Origin: Colius striatus
Lineage: Eukaryota > Chordata > Aves > Coliiformes > Coliidae
Direction: 5' to 3'
Length of the DNA stretch: 64,000 nt
Assembly: GCF_028858725.1 (NCBI RefSeq)
Contig: NC_084790.1
Span: 3,292,001-3,356,000 of the forward strand
Shown: positions 1 to 11,500 of the stretch, piece by piece
How positions within the stretch are numbered: position 1 is the first letter of the stretch
How the letters are laid out: the number at the start of each line of letters is the position of its first letter
Translations under genes and position numbers: made by a program
Notes under the pieces: generated by a model
What the model saw: the letters and a program-made list of their open reading frames with translations, nothing else
Databases searched by the model: none
Told to the model about the DNA's origin: nothing

Positions 1-643
1 CTTGCATGAAATGAGATCTTTGTTTCTGGAGAGTTGCTCTTGCTCCTTCCTCAGCCAGAAGCCATTGGCTTCTCAGTCTGGAGCACAGTGCTTCCCACAG
101 CAGGCAATCATGATGTCACGGGCCAGCGAAGCAGATGAACCTTAGGGAAACAATGACCCTGTTCTCGTGCAGATGTCCCCACCAGAGAGGCAGAGCTGGA
201 AAAGACCTATTAGATCACTCTGCCCATTGCAGTCAGAGATCAACCCCTGCACTGTACTTTTTTTGTGTTTTGTCAAGTCCAAACTCTCTCAATCTATTGA
301 ATGTCTGTCCTTCCTAAACGTCTTTATAGTGCAGGACACGGGCAGAATTGTCTTCCTCAGCTTTTTCCTTAGGGCCTGCAGTTTCAGAAGAGTGGAAGGG
401 GTGGAACTTCTACAGGTGTCTCATGAACCTTCTGTGTGCTGTGTCATAGTAGTGTAGCAGGTGGCACAGACCTTGAGAAGACCAACCAAAAAACCTCCAC
501 GTGAGGAGCATTTTCAGCAGAAGAAACGTGTGCTTGCATGCTTACCCTCCTGTTCAAAGGCAAATATGAAATCTCAAGTGTGGTCACAGTGCAGCCTTTG
601 GCTATTTGCTTTACTCACACTCGTATTTCTTCTCACTCACCAG
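1..643 (+). other. DNAJC7: DNAJC7 intron (3' part)
   Basis: This is non-coding sequence upstream of the first DNAJC7 exon in the window. It ends in a pyrimidine-rich acceptor with CAG at 641-643. I found no exon here that encodes the preceding TPR segment of DNAJC7, so the N-terminal coding exons lie to the left of the window. Confidence 0.7.
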
Positions 644-3600
644 GTTGTGTTTTGCATGGATCGTGCTCTGGAGTTTGCTCCTGCTTGTCACCGGTTCAAA
701 ATCCTCAAGGCTGAATGTTTAGCACTGTTGGGTCGCTACCCAGAGGCACAGTCTGTAGCAAGGTGAATGTCTTTAGACACACAAAGAGTTTGAGTTACAG
801 CTTCTGCTCTGTCCTGGCTGCTGCTTGTTTCCCACAGCTTGAAATGGAGGAAGGAATATAAAGGAGAAATAGCCCTTAATGATGTAAACTGTGATGGGGA
901 AGAGGGCATGAGTTTATGCCCTAAAGTTAATCTTACCAGGAAGCTGTATTTAGACTCAGTTAATAACCAGCAGTCTTGCTTGAGCAGGTTCCCACACTTT
1001 CTTGAACACGTGTTCCACAGAATTGGTAGAATAACTAAGTATCTCACTGGAGGAATCACAGAATCTCAAGGGTTGGAAGGGACCTCAAAAGCTCATCCAG
1101 TCCTGCCAGAGCAGCACCACCTAGAGTAGGGCACACAGGGACTCATTCAGGTGAGTTTGGAATGTCTCCAGAGAAGGAAACTCCACAGCCCATCTGGGCA
1201 GCCCCTGCCAGTGCTCCCTCAGCTCAACGGGGAAGAAATTCTTCCTTGTGTTGCTTTGGAGCCTCTTCTGTTGCAGCTTGTCCCCATTGCCCCTTGTGCT
1301 GCCATTGGCCAGCACTGAGCACAGCCTGGCTCCAGCCTCCTCACACCCACCCTTGATGGATCTGTAACCATGAGTGAGCTCACCCCTCAGTCTCCTCCAA
1401 GCTGCAGAGCCCCAGCTCCCTCAGCCTTTCAGCCCAAGGGAGATGCTCCACTCCCTTCAGCATCTCTGTGGCCCTGTGTTGAACCCTCTCCAGCAGCTCC
1501 CTGTCCTTGAACTAAGTGCTTTGGGAATAGGGGAACATTTCACTTTGTAATGTGTCTGTTGCAGTGACATCTTACGAATGGACTCGACGAATGCAGACGC
1601 CCTGTACGTCCGTGGTCTCTGCCTTTATTACGAGGACTGTATCGAGAAGGCAGTACAATTCTTTGTTCAAGCACTCAGAATGGCTCCTGATCATGAGAAA
1701 GCATGTCTTGCCTGTCGTGTAAGTTGTGGATTCTGGGGATGGGGCTGCAAAATTACTAGGATTTGGGTTGAGTTTTTTTTTTAACCAAACACCTAACTTG
1801 GTTCTGCTGGATCCAATCCCTTCTCCCTCAGCATCACCATTCCTCAGTAGCAAGTAGTGTGTCCAGCCCTTTCCAAAGACACCAGCTGCTGCTTTAGGTA
1901 CTAAAAGGTCTTTATCAGAAGACTGATACTTTGGAGAGTGCCTCCCTTACTTTCTTCCTTGATCAGATATAGAGGCAATAAAACTAGGCCTATCCGTTTT
2001 AACAGAACTCCTGGCTCTCAGACTCAATGCCTTGCATTTAAACACTGTTCCTTTCACGTTGCTGCTTCCCTGTTTTGGTTCTTGGACCAGCTTTTTGGAT
2101 CTGTTTACCTGTATAAGCTCTCAAAGTGAGATCCCATTCCTGGGCTTCTTTTTTTTAAAAAAGTACATAAATTCACTTCTCTGTCATATTCTCATCTTAA
2201 GCATTAAGCAACCTTTGTTCCCGTGGAGAATGTCTGTAACTGGCACTGACTGTTCCTTAGTACTTCTCTTGAGGGAAAGGCAAAATGCTTACAGCTCTTT
2301 TCAGCTGCTTATAGCAAGTCTTTGACTTTTGTCTCTTCTAAGAGTGTCTGAAACCAAATTAGAATCGTGATGTTTCAGGGCCCTCACCCAGCAAAATAAG
2401 GCACCCTTGAAGCACTTGCTTAACGTCATTACCTGAGTCATCTTTCCTTCCAGAATGCCAAAGCACTTAAAGCAAAGAAAGAAGATGGGAATAAAGCATT
2501 CAAAGAAGGAAACTACAAACTAGCTTATGAACTATACACAGAGGCACTAGGAATAGATCCAAACAACATAAAAACAAATGCCAAACTCTACTGCAACCGG
2601 GGAACAGTTAATTCAAAGGTAAGAAGCGATCACCTGGCGGGTTGTCCTTCATCAAATTCCTTGCCACATTGCTTAAAAATTGCAAATGATTTATTCTGGA
2701 AAGCATGGACTCCTCTGACTGCTGGGGCAGCTGGATCTTTCTAGTGCTGTAGGCAGTGATTCAGGTTTTTGTGCTTGCACAACGATTGGATGGGGTCCAA
2801 ACAGCCAAAGAAGCTGACTCCTGAAGAAACCAAACTGAAATCCTTGGGCTGCACATGGTGGGAGGGAGAGGAGGAACGTGGTTTTGCCTTATCCTTATTC
2901 AGCATAAAGGCATCCTTATTTTCCTCCCTGGTAATGAGGAGGTTTCTTCTCTTACTTTTCTTGTAGATTACCTGTCTTGCTTTGTTGGGTTTTTTTTTAA
3001 TCTTAAAAAGTATGACCTAGTTTTAAAGCCCTAGATAATCTCTCCAGGTTTGCTGTTGCGTTTTAGTCACGCTCTCTCCAGAGGAAGAGCCATGTGATGG
3101 TGCTTCCAGTTTCCACCCTGCTTTTACTCCTCATGATTCCTCCTCAGCTGCCTCTCTGTGTTGACGCCTGCTCTACCAGCAGAGCTTTTCAACACTCCCA
3201 CTTGGTCAAGAGGCAGAGGCTGTTCTCGAAACCTTGGGAAACGGGATGAGCTAGAGGCAACAGTTGTGGAAACTTGACACAGCTGTTTGTGTCTCAAATA
3301 AACAGTGCCTTTAAAAAAAGGAAAGTCTTTTGAATATCTTAACGTTCATTTTTCTGTCTGGGAATTAGTTCAGACACACAATAACCTGGCTTTCAGGTCA
3401 TTGTCAGGAAAGCCCTTGTTTCCAGGTGTATTTCCCAAAGACAGACCTTGTAGTTCTACCATTTTATTAGCCAAGCTTCCAGTTTGTAAGCGAAAGCTCT
3501 GTGTTTTGGGGGGATTGCACAAAACTTCCTACATGCAAACACAAAAAGCAACAAGGGGTTTTTTTCCCCCAAGATCCTTTCCACCTCTAGTTTGCCTAAA

Positions 3601-6600
3601 ATCATAATGCTGCTTAGCAGGCTTTGTCTGATTTGGGATTCACTTGGCTCTGTCTGACATTGTAGCTTAGGAAACTTGAAGAAGCAATAGATGACTGCAC
3701 GAACGCAGTGAAACTGGATGACACATATATCAAAGCTTACTTGAGGAGAGCACAGTGGTAAGTACACCTTTGGAATGGACACCCTGAGTAGATCTGGGGG
3801 TAGGTGCCTCCTTCCCTGCAGCGCTGAGTGACAGGGATAACAACTCTGAAGCTTTAACTGAATAAAAGGCTCTCTCTTAAGGGGCTGTTGAATGTATTCC
3901 TCTTCCTTATGCTGGTGGAGGAGATAGGGGAAGCTCTGTCCTGCCTGCATTGATGTGGAACTGCCTAGTGGTTGTTGTGCTTAGGCAGGATTTCTTCTAA
4001 AGCTTGACTTACTCTATTTATAGACTAACTTAAAAGATTCTATCCCAGAGAGTCACTCTCTTAAACTTTTTTCAGAAGGACTGCTGTGGGCAGGAGATCT
4101 TAACCCTGGTTCATGCTTCCTGCAGACCAGGTTTTGAAATGGGATGCCTTGCTTTCCATAAAGGAGAAACCAGCTGAGACTGTACGTATCTCAGCCACAG
4201 ATGATGCTGCAGTGAGGCTGAGCGAGCTGTGCAGAGGAAGATCGGTCTGTTTCCTTTGTGACTTGGTGTCAGCCAGAGAAATGCTCAAAGTTCTGTTCCC
4301 ACAATGGATTTATTTGCTGCTTTCCTCGATACTGATTATTTAACAGTTTGTGGGAAAGCTGCCTGGCTTATAGGTAAACCAAAACCATTATTGCAGCCTT
4401 CCTGTTGTGCGTTCATTTTAGTTTACCACCTTCAGTGCTCTTCCCCAGCTTCATCTCAGTAATTGCTAGTTTACAGTATGTAGTTCAGGTGTGGGTAAGG
4501 CTGAAAGGGCAGTAGATGGGCACACATCCCTCTCTGAAGTGCCAAGATTGTCACTTCTAACCAACCTCGCTGCTGCTCTACAACACTGCATCAGCTTCCT
4601 TGAGATCTTGCTGGCTGATATTAGTTCCTGCAGCTGGATAAAATACTTATCAGGTCATTAAAGTAGAACTTGTGCTGCCAAATGAGATTGTAGCCCCTGT
4701 TTGGAACCTGAAGCACAGGTTCCCGTGCCAGCATTTCCCACAAATAGCAGTTGCCTGGGCTTCCAGTCAGTCCAGCAGTGACCCTTTGTGGGTTCCTCTA
4801 AAGATTGCTCTTTCTGAGGTGGAGTGCACACTTTTAATTCACATCCATTCAAAAAGCTTGTACCTGAACCCCCTCTTGATATTTCATGTGAAGCACACCT
4901 TGGCCACCAGTGTTTCTTTCCACAGTTACATGGACACAGAACAATATGAAGATGCTGTAAGAGACTATGAAAAGGTTTATCAGACAGAAAAAACGAAAGG
5001 TGAGCACGTTGGCATTCCTTTTGGGTGCATTCAAGTTTCCCTTAACTGGCAGTTTTGCCCCACAGTATGCTCTGGTTTGCAGCCTTTTACCCCAGCAGGG
5101 CAATACTGGAAGAGTCCTCAGAAGCAGTCTGAAATGCCTGTCTCAGAAGCTGGTTTCTCTCCCAGCACTGAATGCTGAGAAGATAATTTACCTTGTAGCT
5201 GAGGTGATGGACTAGATTCACAATATCTGGCTGTGCTTCTTGTTCTTAACTTGTCTGGCTTTTTTAGTAGCCTGAAACAGACTGAATCACCTTTGTCCTT
5301 GAGACTCAGTGTCTAATACTGGTTTAACAGCACAGAGACATTTGGACTACATTTGGAAACAGCCTGAAGTGGACAGTGGGGCTTTAAATAACTACCTGAC
5401 TGTAAATCTGAGTGGGTTGGTTACTTGTGGCATTTGAATCCTTTGACTCAGGTCATCTCAACATGTTGGTCTTCAGCCTCTTTGAAAGCAGGAGGTTGTG
5501 CCTGACACTAAAGCCCCTTTCCTTTGGCATTGCACTTCTTTCCAGAACACAAGCAGCTCCTAAAGAACGCACAGGTGGAACTGAAAAAGAGCAAACGAAA
5601 AGACTACTATAAAATCCTTGGGGTTGACAAAAATGCCTCTGAAGATGAGATCAAGAAGGCTTACAGGAAAAGAGCACTAATGCATCATCCAGGTATCCAC
5701 AAAGTCTGTTGTTAGAATGATGGGATAATAGAATGGTAGGGGTTAGAAGGGACCTTTAGAGCTCATCCAGTCCAACCCCCCCTGCCAAAGCAGGTCCCAC
5801 CTAGATCAGGTCACACAGGAGCGTGTCCAGGTGGGTTTTGAAGACCTCCAAGGAAGGAGCCTCCACACCCTCCCTGGGCTCCCTCACCCTGTGTTCCAGC
5901 TTCATCCCATCACCCCTTGTCCTAGATACAATAGAAAAAAGTGCTGCCCCACCCAACCTCCTGACACCCACCATTTAGATATTTGTAAATATTGAGATCC
6001 CCTCTCAGTCTCCTCCAGATTAAACAGCCCCAGATCCCACAGCCTTTCCTCAGCAGGAACGTGCTCCAGTCAATTAGGAGCATGTATTGTTGCTTTGATC
6101 ACCTTTCTCCATGCACAACCACAGGAATACATTCAAGAAAGGGAATTTCTGGACAAAGCTTTGACCCCACACATCTGAAACACGTGCTGTGCCAGAGCTG
6201 GGAAGGCATAGCATTTCCTGCTTACACTAGAGACTAAAAGCTTCTCCTGTGCTTTTGTATCCCTAGACCGACACAGTGGGGCAAGTGCAGAGGTACAGAA
6301 GGAAGAGGAGAAGAAATTTAAAGAGGTTGGTGAAGCCTTTACCATCCTGTCAGATCCCAAGAAGAAGGCTCGCTATGACAGTGGGCAGGATCTAGAGGAG
6401 GATGGATTGAACATGGGAGGTAGGTGTTCCTTATAGTACTCTACCCTGGCAGCCTTCAAAAGAAATCAGGCTATTGAGAGTCTGCCTTCTCCTCTAACCA
6501 AAAGCTGCCACGTGTGATAGTTCTGTGAGTTGACTCTGGTCTCTGGAAGTGTTTGAATGGTGGATCTGCACTGACTTGTTTCAAGTTATGAACAGTCAAG

Positions 6601-8295
6601 GTTACATGGTGAATGCTGTCTTTAAGCTGGATGGTAGTAGCTGCCATTAAGCAGGATTCTTTCACAGGAAGTGCGAAATAGCCTAATAGGAAGGCTGTGG
6701 ATCTCTAAATGCTGCTTAACTGAAACCCTTTCTGTTTCTCCTGTGACTCAAATTGTGTCTCTGATAACTGTTGGCTCACTTGTTTTCTGGTAGTCAGTGG
6801 CCCTGTACCCTGCTGCTGTGCAGCAGGGCTCAGACAGAGCAAGCTGTTTGTTTATAGCTTTATGTCCACTTGTAAAATCACAGAATTGTTGAGGTTGGAA
6901 AGATCTTTAATCCCATCGAGTCCAACCGCTCCTCCAGCACTGCCACAGCCCACCACTAACCCTTGTACCTCAGCCTCACTTTGGAATCCCTCCAGGGATG
7001 AGGATCCTTCCAGCACAGGGGCTGACAACCCTCTCAGGGAAAAGGTTCTGCCTCAGCTCACATCTAAACCTCCCCTGCAATAGATTGAGGCTGTTTCCTC
7101 TTGTCTTATTGCTTGTAATAGGGCTGATCCTCCTCTCTGGCCACAACCTCCTGTCAGGGAGTTGCAGAGAGTGCTCATGTCTCCCCTCAGCTTCTTCTTC
7201 TCCAGCCTGGAGAAGCCCACTCCCTCAGCCACTCCTCATGAGCCTTATGCTCCAAACCATTCCCCAGCTCCATTGCCCTCCAGTACTTCAGTGTCCCTCA
7301 AATTAAATGGCAGTTTCTGAACTGAAAACTGTCTGTTTCACTTCAGCTCACAATTTCCCTTTCTTCCCTGTAGACTTTGATGCAAATAACATCTTCAAGG
7401 CCTTCTTTGGTGGGCCAGCAGGCTTCAGTTTTGAAGGTAGGTGGAAATATTCTCCTATGAGCTTTGGGAACATACGTACACAAAATCACTTACGAGGAGA
7501 GCTGAGTTTCCCAGAGTGGCTGTGCTGTCTGAGGAGACAACTTGTCTTTTTGCACAGAAGAGTATCAGAGTTCTTGGAAAGCTCTGTATGCAGAGCAGCC
7601 CAGCTGATGGCTGGTACTTTTGAGCTCAAAAGCAACAAAACCAAGGGGTTCCCTTTATCAAGAAGGGTGTGTAGGCTTTGCCATCTGAGCACTGCTTTGG
7701 AGTTATTGCCCATAACTCGGATGCAGCTGCTGGTGCTAAAGCAACAGTGACCATTCTCAGCCCAGAGTGCTGTGTGGATGCATGGCTGAATTCTCCTGGG
7801 AGCCTCTGCAAATGTTTTGAGGTGACTGGAGGTGATGAAGCAGCTGCCACTCACCGTCCCTTCAAACCTCATGTGCGGTCAGGCTTTCTTCACACACCTT
7901 GGTGGGGAGGATGGGATATACAAGCATGGAGAGAGTGCTCTGCTGCTGTCAGTGTGCCCCTTGAGGACACATCTGTGCCCTCAGGTCTTTTGTTAAGTCA
8001 ATTTTAGAGGCCTCTTGTGCTTTGTGCACTGCTTACCTTCCTCTTGGTAAATCCCTTCCTTTTACCCACATTACCAGCAGCCCACTCCTACTTGTTAGGA
8101 ATTAGCAGCTAGCAACATGGAGCAAAGATCTCCTCTCTCCTGCCTGCTAAACTCTTCCCTTGGAATTGAGCAGTAGCTTGGCAGCTGCTCTGGGATAGGA
8201 GCTAACACGTTGTCCTGGGGTTTCAGAAGTGCTAACGTCTCTCATTTTCTTTTTCAGCTTCTGGGCCTGGAAATTTCTTTTTCCAATTTGGCTAA
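644..8295 (+). CDS. DNAJC7: DnaJ homolog subfamily C member 7 (TPR2), C-terminal two thirds; 5' end outside window
   Basis: DNAJC7 is a cytosolic/nuclear co-chaperone. Its TPR repeats bind the C-termini of HSP70 and HSP90, and its J domain stimulates HSP70 ATPase. Nine coding exons keep phase throughout: 644-762, 1565-1718, 2454-2618, 3666-3757, 4926-4999, 5546-5692, 6267-6419, 7374-7436 and 8258-8295 (TAA at 8293-8295). They give 334 residues, against about 494 for the whole mammalian protein, so about 160 N-terminal residues are missing on the left. Visible are TPR units such as [13 protein letters not shown] and [18 protein letters not shown], then the J domain ([21 protein letters not shown]) with an HPD motif, and a Gly/Phe-rich tail ending NFFFQFG. 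All junctions are GT-AG. Introns 1565/1718 and beyond hold antisense CR1 remnants. Identification rests on near-identity to the vertebrate family. Confidence 0.96.
1051..1512 (-). mobile_element. CR1 LINE 3' fragment, antisense to DNAJC7
   Basis: The left end reads aatcacagaatctcaagggt then tggaagggacctc, which is the reverse complement of the CR1 3' terminus. The body continues with the usual CR1 tail landmarks (agctcatccagtcc, ccttgtgttgct, cctcagtctcctcc, ctctccagcagctccctgtcc). It lies in the DNAJC7 intron between exons 644-762 and 1565-1718, ending about 50 bp before the acceptor. It is a truncated, non-coding remnant with approximate edges. Confidence 0.85.
5546..6419 (+). CDS. DNAJC7: DNAJC7 J-domain exons (HPD split by an intron)
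   Basis: Exon 5546-5692 carries helices I-II of the J domain and ends after HHP plus the first base of the next codon. Exon 6267-6419 completes that codon to Asp and continues DRHSG, then helix III/IV ([19 protein letters not shown]). The catalytic HPD tripeptide that triggers HSP70 ATP hydrolysis is therefore interrupted by a phase-1 intron (5693-6266). That intron contains a CR1 fragment starting only about 25 bp after the donor. Read without splicing, the motif appears lost (HHPG followed by a stop), but the spliced product is intact. Confidence 0.93.
5718..6085 (-). mobile_element. CR1 LINE 3' fragment, antisense to DNAJC7
   Basis: It begins with a degraded aatagaatggtaggggttag then gaagggacctttagagctca and continues through ccaaagcaggtcccacctag, cctccctgggctccctcacc and cagtctcctccagattaaac. 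This is the reverse complement of a CR1 tail. The left edge is about 25 bp downstream of the donor of the J-domain exon (5692), so the element sits almost against coding sequence. Confidence 0.87.
6876..7305 (-). mobile_element. CR1 LINE 3' fragment of a different subtype, antisense to DNAJC7
   Basis: It starts aaaatcacagaattgttgag and has ggttggaaagatctttaatc, then landmarks cctccagcactgccacagcc, tccctccagggatgaggatc and gagttgcagagagtgctcat. This wording differs from the copies at 1051 and 5718 and resembles those at 40118 and 59535, suggesting a second CR1 subfamily. It ends about 70 bp before the acceptor of exon 7374-7436. Confidence 0.85.
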
Positions 8296-8345
8296 AAAAA
8301 AAAAAAACAAACCCAAAACCCCAAACAAACAAACAAACAACCCAA
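8296..8345 (+). repeat. A-rich/(CAAA)n simple repeat just after the DNAJC7 stop codon
   Basis: The TAA stop at 8293-8295 runs directly into about 11 further A residues, then acaaacccaaaaccccaaac and several CAAA units. It lies at the start of the DNAJC7 3' UTR. It looks like a short expansion or the oligo(A) tail of an old insertion; no retrotransposon body is recognisable next to it. Confidence 0.8.
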
Positions 8346-8572
8346 ATCAAGCCCCAGACATACCTGATCTGCTTAACTTTGTCCTTGAATACGGATGTAC
8401 TTAGACTCCTTCCTTCACCGCGTCTCGTTGTACTTAGAACAGTTTCTTTTCTCTCGGTTGGAGACCTCTGTTTTGTGTGCTTTTGTGTGTGAAGAGGAAA
8501 CCAGCTCGGGGAGGGAAAGGCTTGTGAATTTTTTGGGGTTTTTTTCCTGTTAATTTTATTAAAAACAAACAA

Positions 8573-8578
8573 AATAAA
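8573..8578 (+). terminator. DNAJC7: Canonical poly(A) signal, likely main DNAJC7 3' end
   Basis: AATAAA lies 278 bases after the DNAJC7 stop codon. It is preceded by T-rich sequence and followed by aagctttggctctttcggtc. It is the first canonical hexamer on this strand after the CDS, so a short 3' UTR of about 0.3 kb is the simplest reading. A distal alternative exists at 13541. Confidence 0.6.
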
Positions 8579-8599
8579 GCTTTGGCTCTTTCGGTCCCT

Positions 8600-11500
8600 C
8601 CATGCTGGCCCCGACTTTCAGGCTGTTCCTGCTCCTTCAGCAGAGGGGATTTTCCCTGAAGTCCTCCTGGAACCTCAACTTGTGAGAGAGTGGAATTCTC
8701 CCCCTTCTGTTTTGTTTGTCTCTGAGGTGTGGTATGGCAGCATGTCTGGGGTTCGTAGTGGCTTGTCAGTTACCTTCCTCTACTGAAAATTCTGCTGAAG
8801 TTCAGTTCCCTACAGTCACATTTTACCTACATTTCTTTTTAGCTGTCCTCCTTTTCTCCCTTTTTGCCACAGTTCTGCAGGAACACGGTACATTTGGGCA
8901 TTAACTTAAATGACAACATGTGAGCTTAAGAGTTCTTTTTATCAGAAAAATGCTTCTTTGGATTTACAAGAGCAGCTTCTGTGAGAAACCCCCCGTGATG
9001 CAGCTAGAATTAAGGGCTCTGTGTTTCCACTCTTACCTGGAATGTTGAGTTTGCTCTGGGCTGAGTTTCTCCACCATACTTTTTCCTTTTTAATCAATTA
9101 ACCCACTTGAAGGTTTAATATTTGTGCTAAGGCTTGTCTTTTGTCGAGCTTGATGTTTGATTTCCTGTTACTTACAAAAGTGGATGAGCTCTTTTCCTTG
9201 AAGAAACGCAGGGTACCCTTCAGGTTGGAACGGTGACTGTGTGCTCGCAATGTTTACAGCAACTGTATGAATATGTTAAACCAGGCTCAAGTAGTTTTCA
9301 ACTAGAAGTAATTTACTAGGTCCAAAGAAGCAAGAAAACACAAACTCTGAACTGACTGGTCTGTCACTTGCTTCTGCTGCACGATGTCAGGACAAGTGCT
9401 GGAGGGAGGAGCTGAACGGAGCCGCCTGCGACTGCCTGGAGCGGAGAACGTGAGCACTGGCTTGTCTTTCATCGTTAACTCTAGTGTTACAGCGAGATCT
9501 GAACTGGGAGAGGACTCTGCTTCCAGAATTCTTCCCTTTAAAGGGTGATGAACTGCTTTGGCTAGGAGCTTTGTTCGGGTTCGACGCTGTAAAGTGGTGC
9601 TGGAGCTCGGTGGTGGCCTCGGCTGGCAGAGCTTCGGGCAGCTTTGCTCTGCTCTGAAGGGACGTTGAGAGAAGGTGTGCTGGCATCAGCAGTGCCAGCG
9701 AGAAGGGCAGTGTCTCACCTTTGAGCTGGTCTGTGGTAGCGTAGTGGCATTTGGAGGGATGAGTTTTGCTTGGCTGAGAAAACGGGTGTTCGTACAAGCT
9801 GGTGCAAGACTCGTTCTGTCCCATCCGATTTAACCTCTTACTGCAGGAACAAAAAAGGGCAATGAATTAATTGCATGAAAGGATTGCTTGGAATGCCAGC
9901 ATCTTTGTCTTCCTTCCCTGTGAGGGCTGTACTCAGTCCTGTTTGGTCGGACAGCAAGTGAACTTCATTTCCATTGTGGCAATAGTGTCGTGGTGCTGCC
10001 GTGTGCCACAGTCCTGCCGTCGTGCTTTGTCAGGACTCCTGACAATCTGCTTTCATAGAGGGAAGATTTAAGGGCTTAATTCCAGTACTGCAGAACAATA
10101 ACAACAGAAGTGTTTTGTAGTTTGCTTGAAAGTCAGCTTTTAAAATGAGCCAACAGCGAGTTGTATTTCCACAAACAGACTGTACAACGTTCCCCTGCAC
10201 CAGTGTGACGTGATGGACTCAACCCGGATTGCACTGAGAGCAAAATAAGGCGCTGGCATCCTCCAGACACCGAAGCAGTAAATACCTGGGGAACTGAAAT
10301 AGTGGTCTATGCATATTGACATTTCTCCAGCTCTTTGTGGCACTTGTCAATCAGAGCTTGCAGGACTTGGTTCAGTGTGGCTTTCTGGATTCATCATGTC
10401 TCATCCTGTGTGTGTTGGTATTCCTGTACGGTTTGGACTTTGCTCAGTCTGTTACCACCACGCAGAGACGTGTCCTGCGTTTGTCAGTGGGTTTTATCGT
10501 TACTTCCCCCTCCCCACAGTTAAGTACAACAGGCTTCCTTTCTCTCCAGGCTGAAGGAAACCGTCCCTCGGAGGACAGGAGCGGGATGGTTTGTTTCCTG
10601 CTGAGAGAGACGGTGTGTGCAGCAGATATTTCTAACACTGTACATGAGTGCATGATTTAATGTAGTTAAATATTAATGTGGCGAGTGCCAAGACTTTTCT
10701 AAGGAGAAAAGCTGTTGTGTGATTCCAAGTGAAGGCGGCCGCGTGTTGCCTTTCTGCTCTCCTTTTACCTCAGGAGCAGCGGTGCCTGGGGCAGAGCTGT
10801 TGGAGGCATTGCAGCTTCCAGCAGTGTCCCAGCACTGCCTCGAGGCACAGGGCTCTTCCTTTCAGAAAAATCTCATTGGGGATGTGTTGCTTGAACGTTT
10901 TCTTTCACGCTTGGGAGCTGGAGGTGGGCTTTCTGATGGGCTGTATGAAGCCCCAGGGAGCTGTGGTGCTGTTCCTCTGCCTCTCTGCAGCCTTTCCTGG
11001 CTCCATTCTCCTCAGTTACAGCTGTCAGACATAGGAATTTGCCACAGAGATAATGAATGCTTGTTCTTAAAGTGGTAGGATGCCTGTGCTTTTCCTAGAG
11101 TGGGAATGAGCTAGTGGGGGGCACAGGAGGGGGTTGCTGCAGGGTTGTTCCCCCTTGAAGCACGAGCACAGGGGGATACACTTGCATCGAGCCCCGTTTA
11201 AATGCACCTTTTATGTGGCTTGGCAGGTGGAAGAAACCAATGGCAAAGCTTTTGCTTTTCATGAGAAGAGTTCTCTTCCTGGGAGTAAGTCTTTGTAATT
11301 ATTGAATGCTTTATGCTGGAGCCTTAACAGTTGACTCTGAGAGGGCCCTGTCTGGTCCCTGCACTGCCCACTGAGCAGGCACCAGCAGCTTTAGCTGCAC
11401 AGTGCATGTTTGGCCTTCCAGATCCTGCTTCCCAAGGGGAATGGTTAGTGCCAGGAAGGCTCCTGCCTGTGGGGATGGCCCAGAGACAGCAGAGCTGACA

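Noticed and set aside
9387-9824. 145-codon open frame on the minus strand between DNAJC7 and CNP
   Set aside because: Composition is serine-rich with no domain or exon signals, there is no homologous family that I recognise, and the flanking sequence looks like UTR or intergenic DNA.
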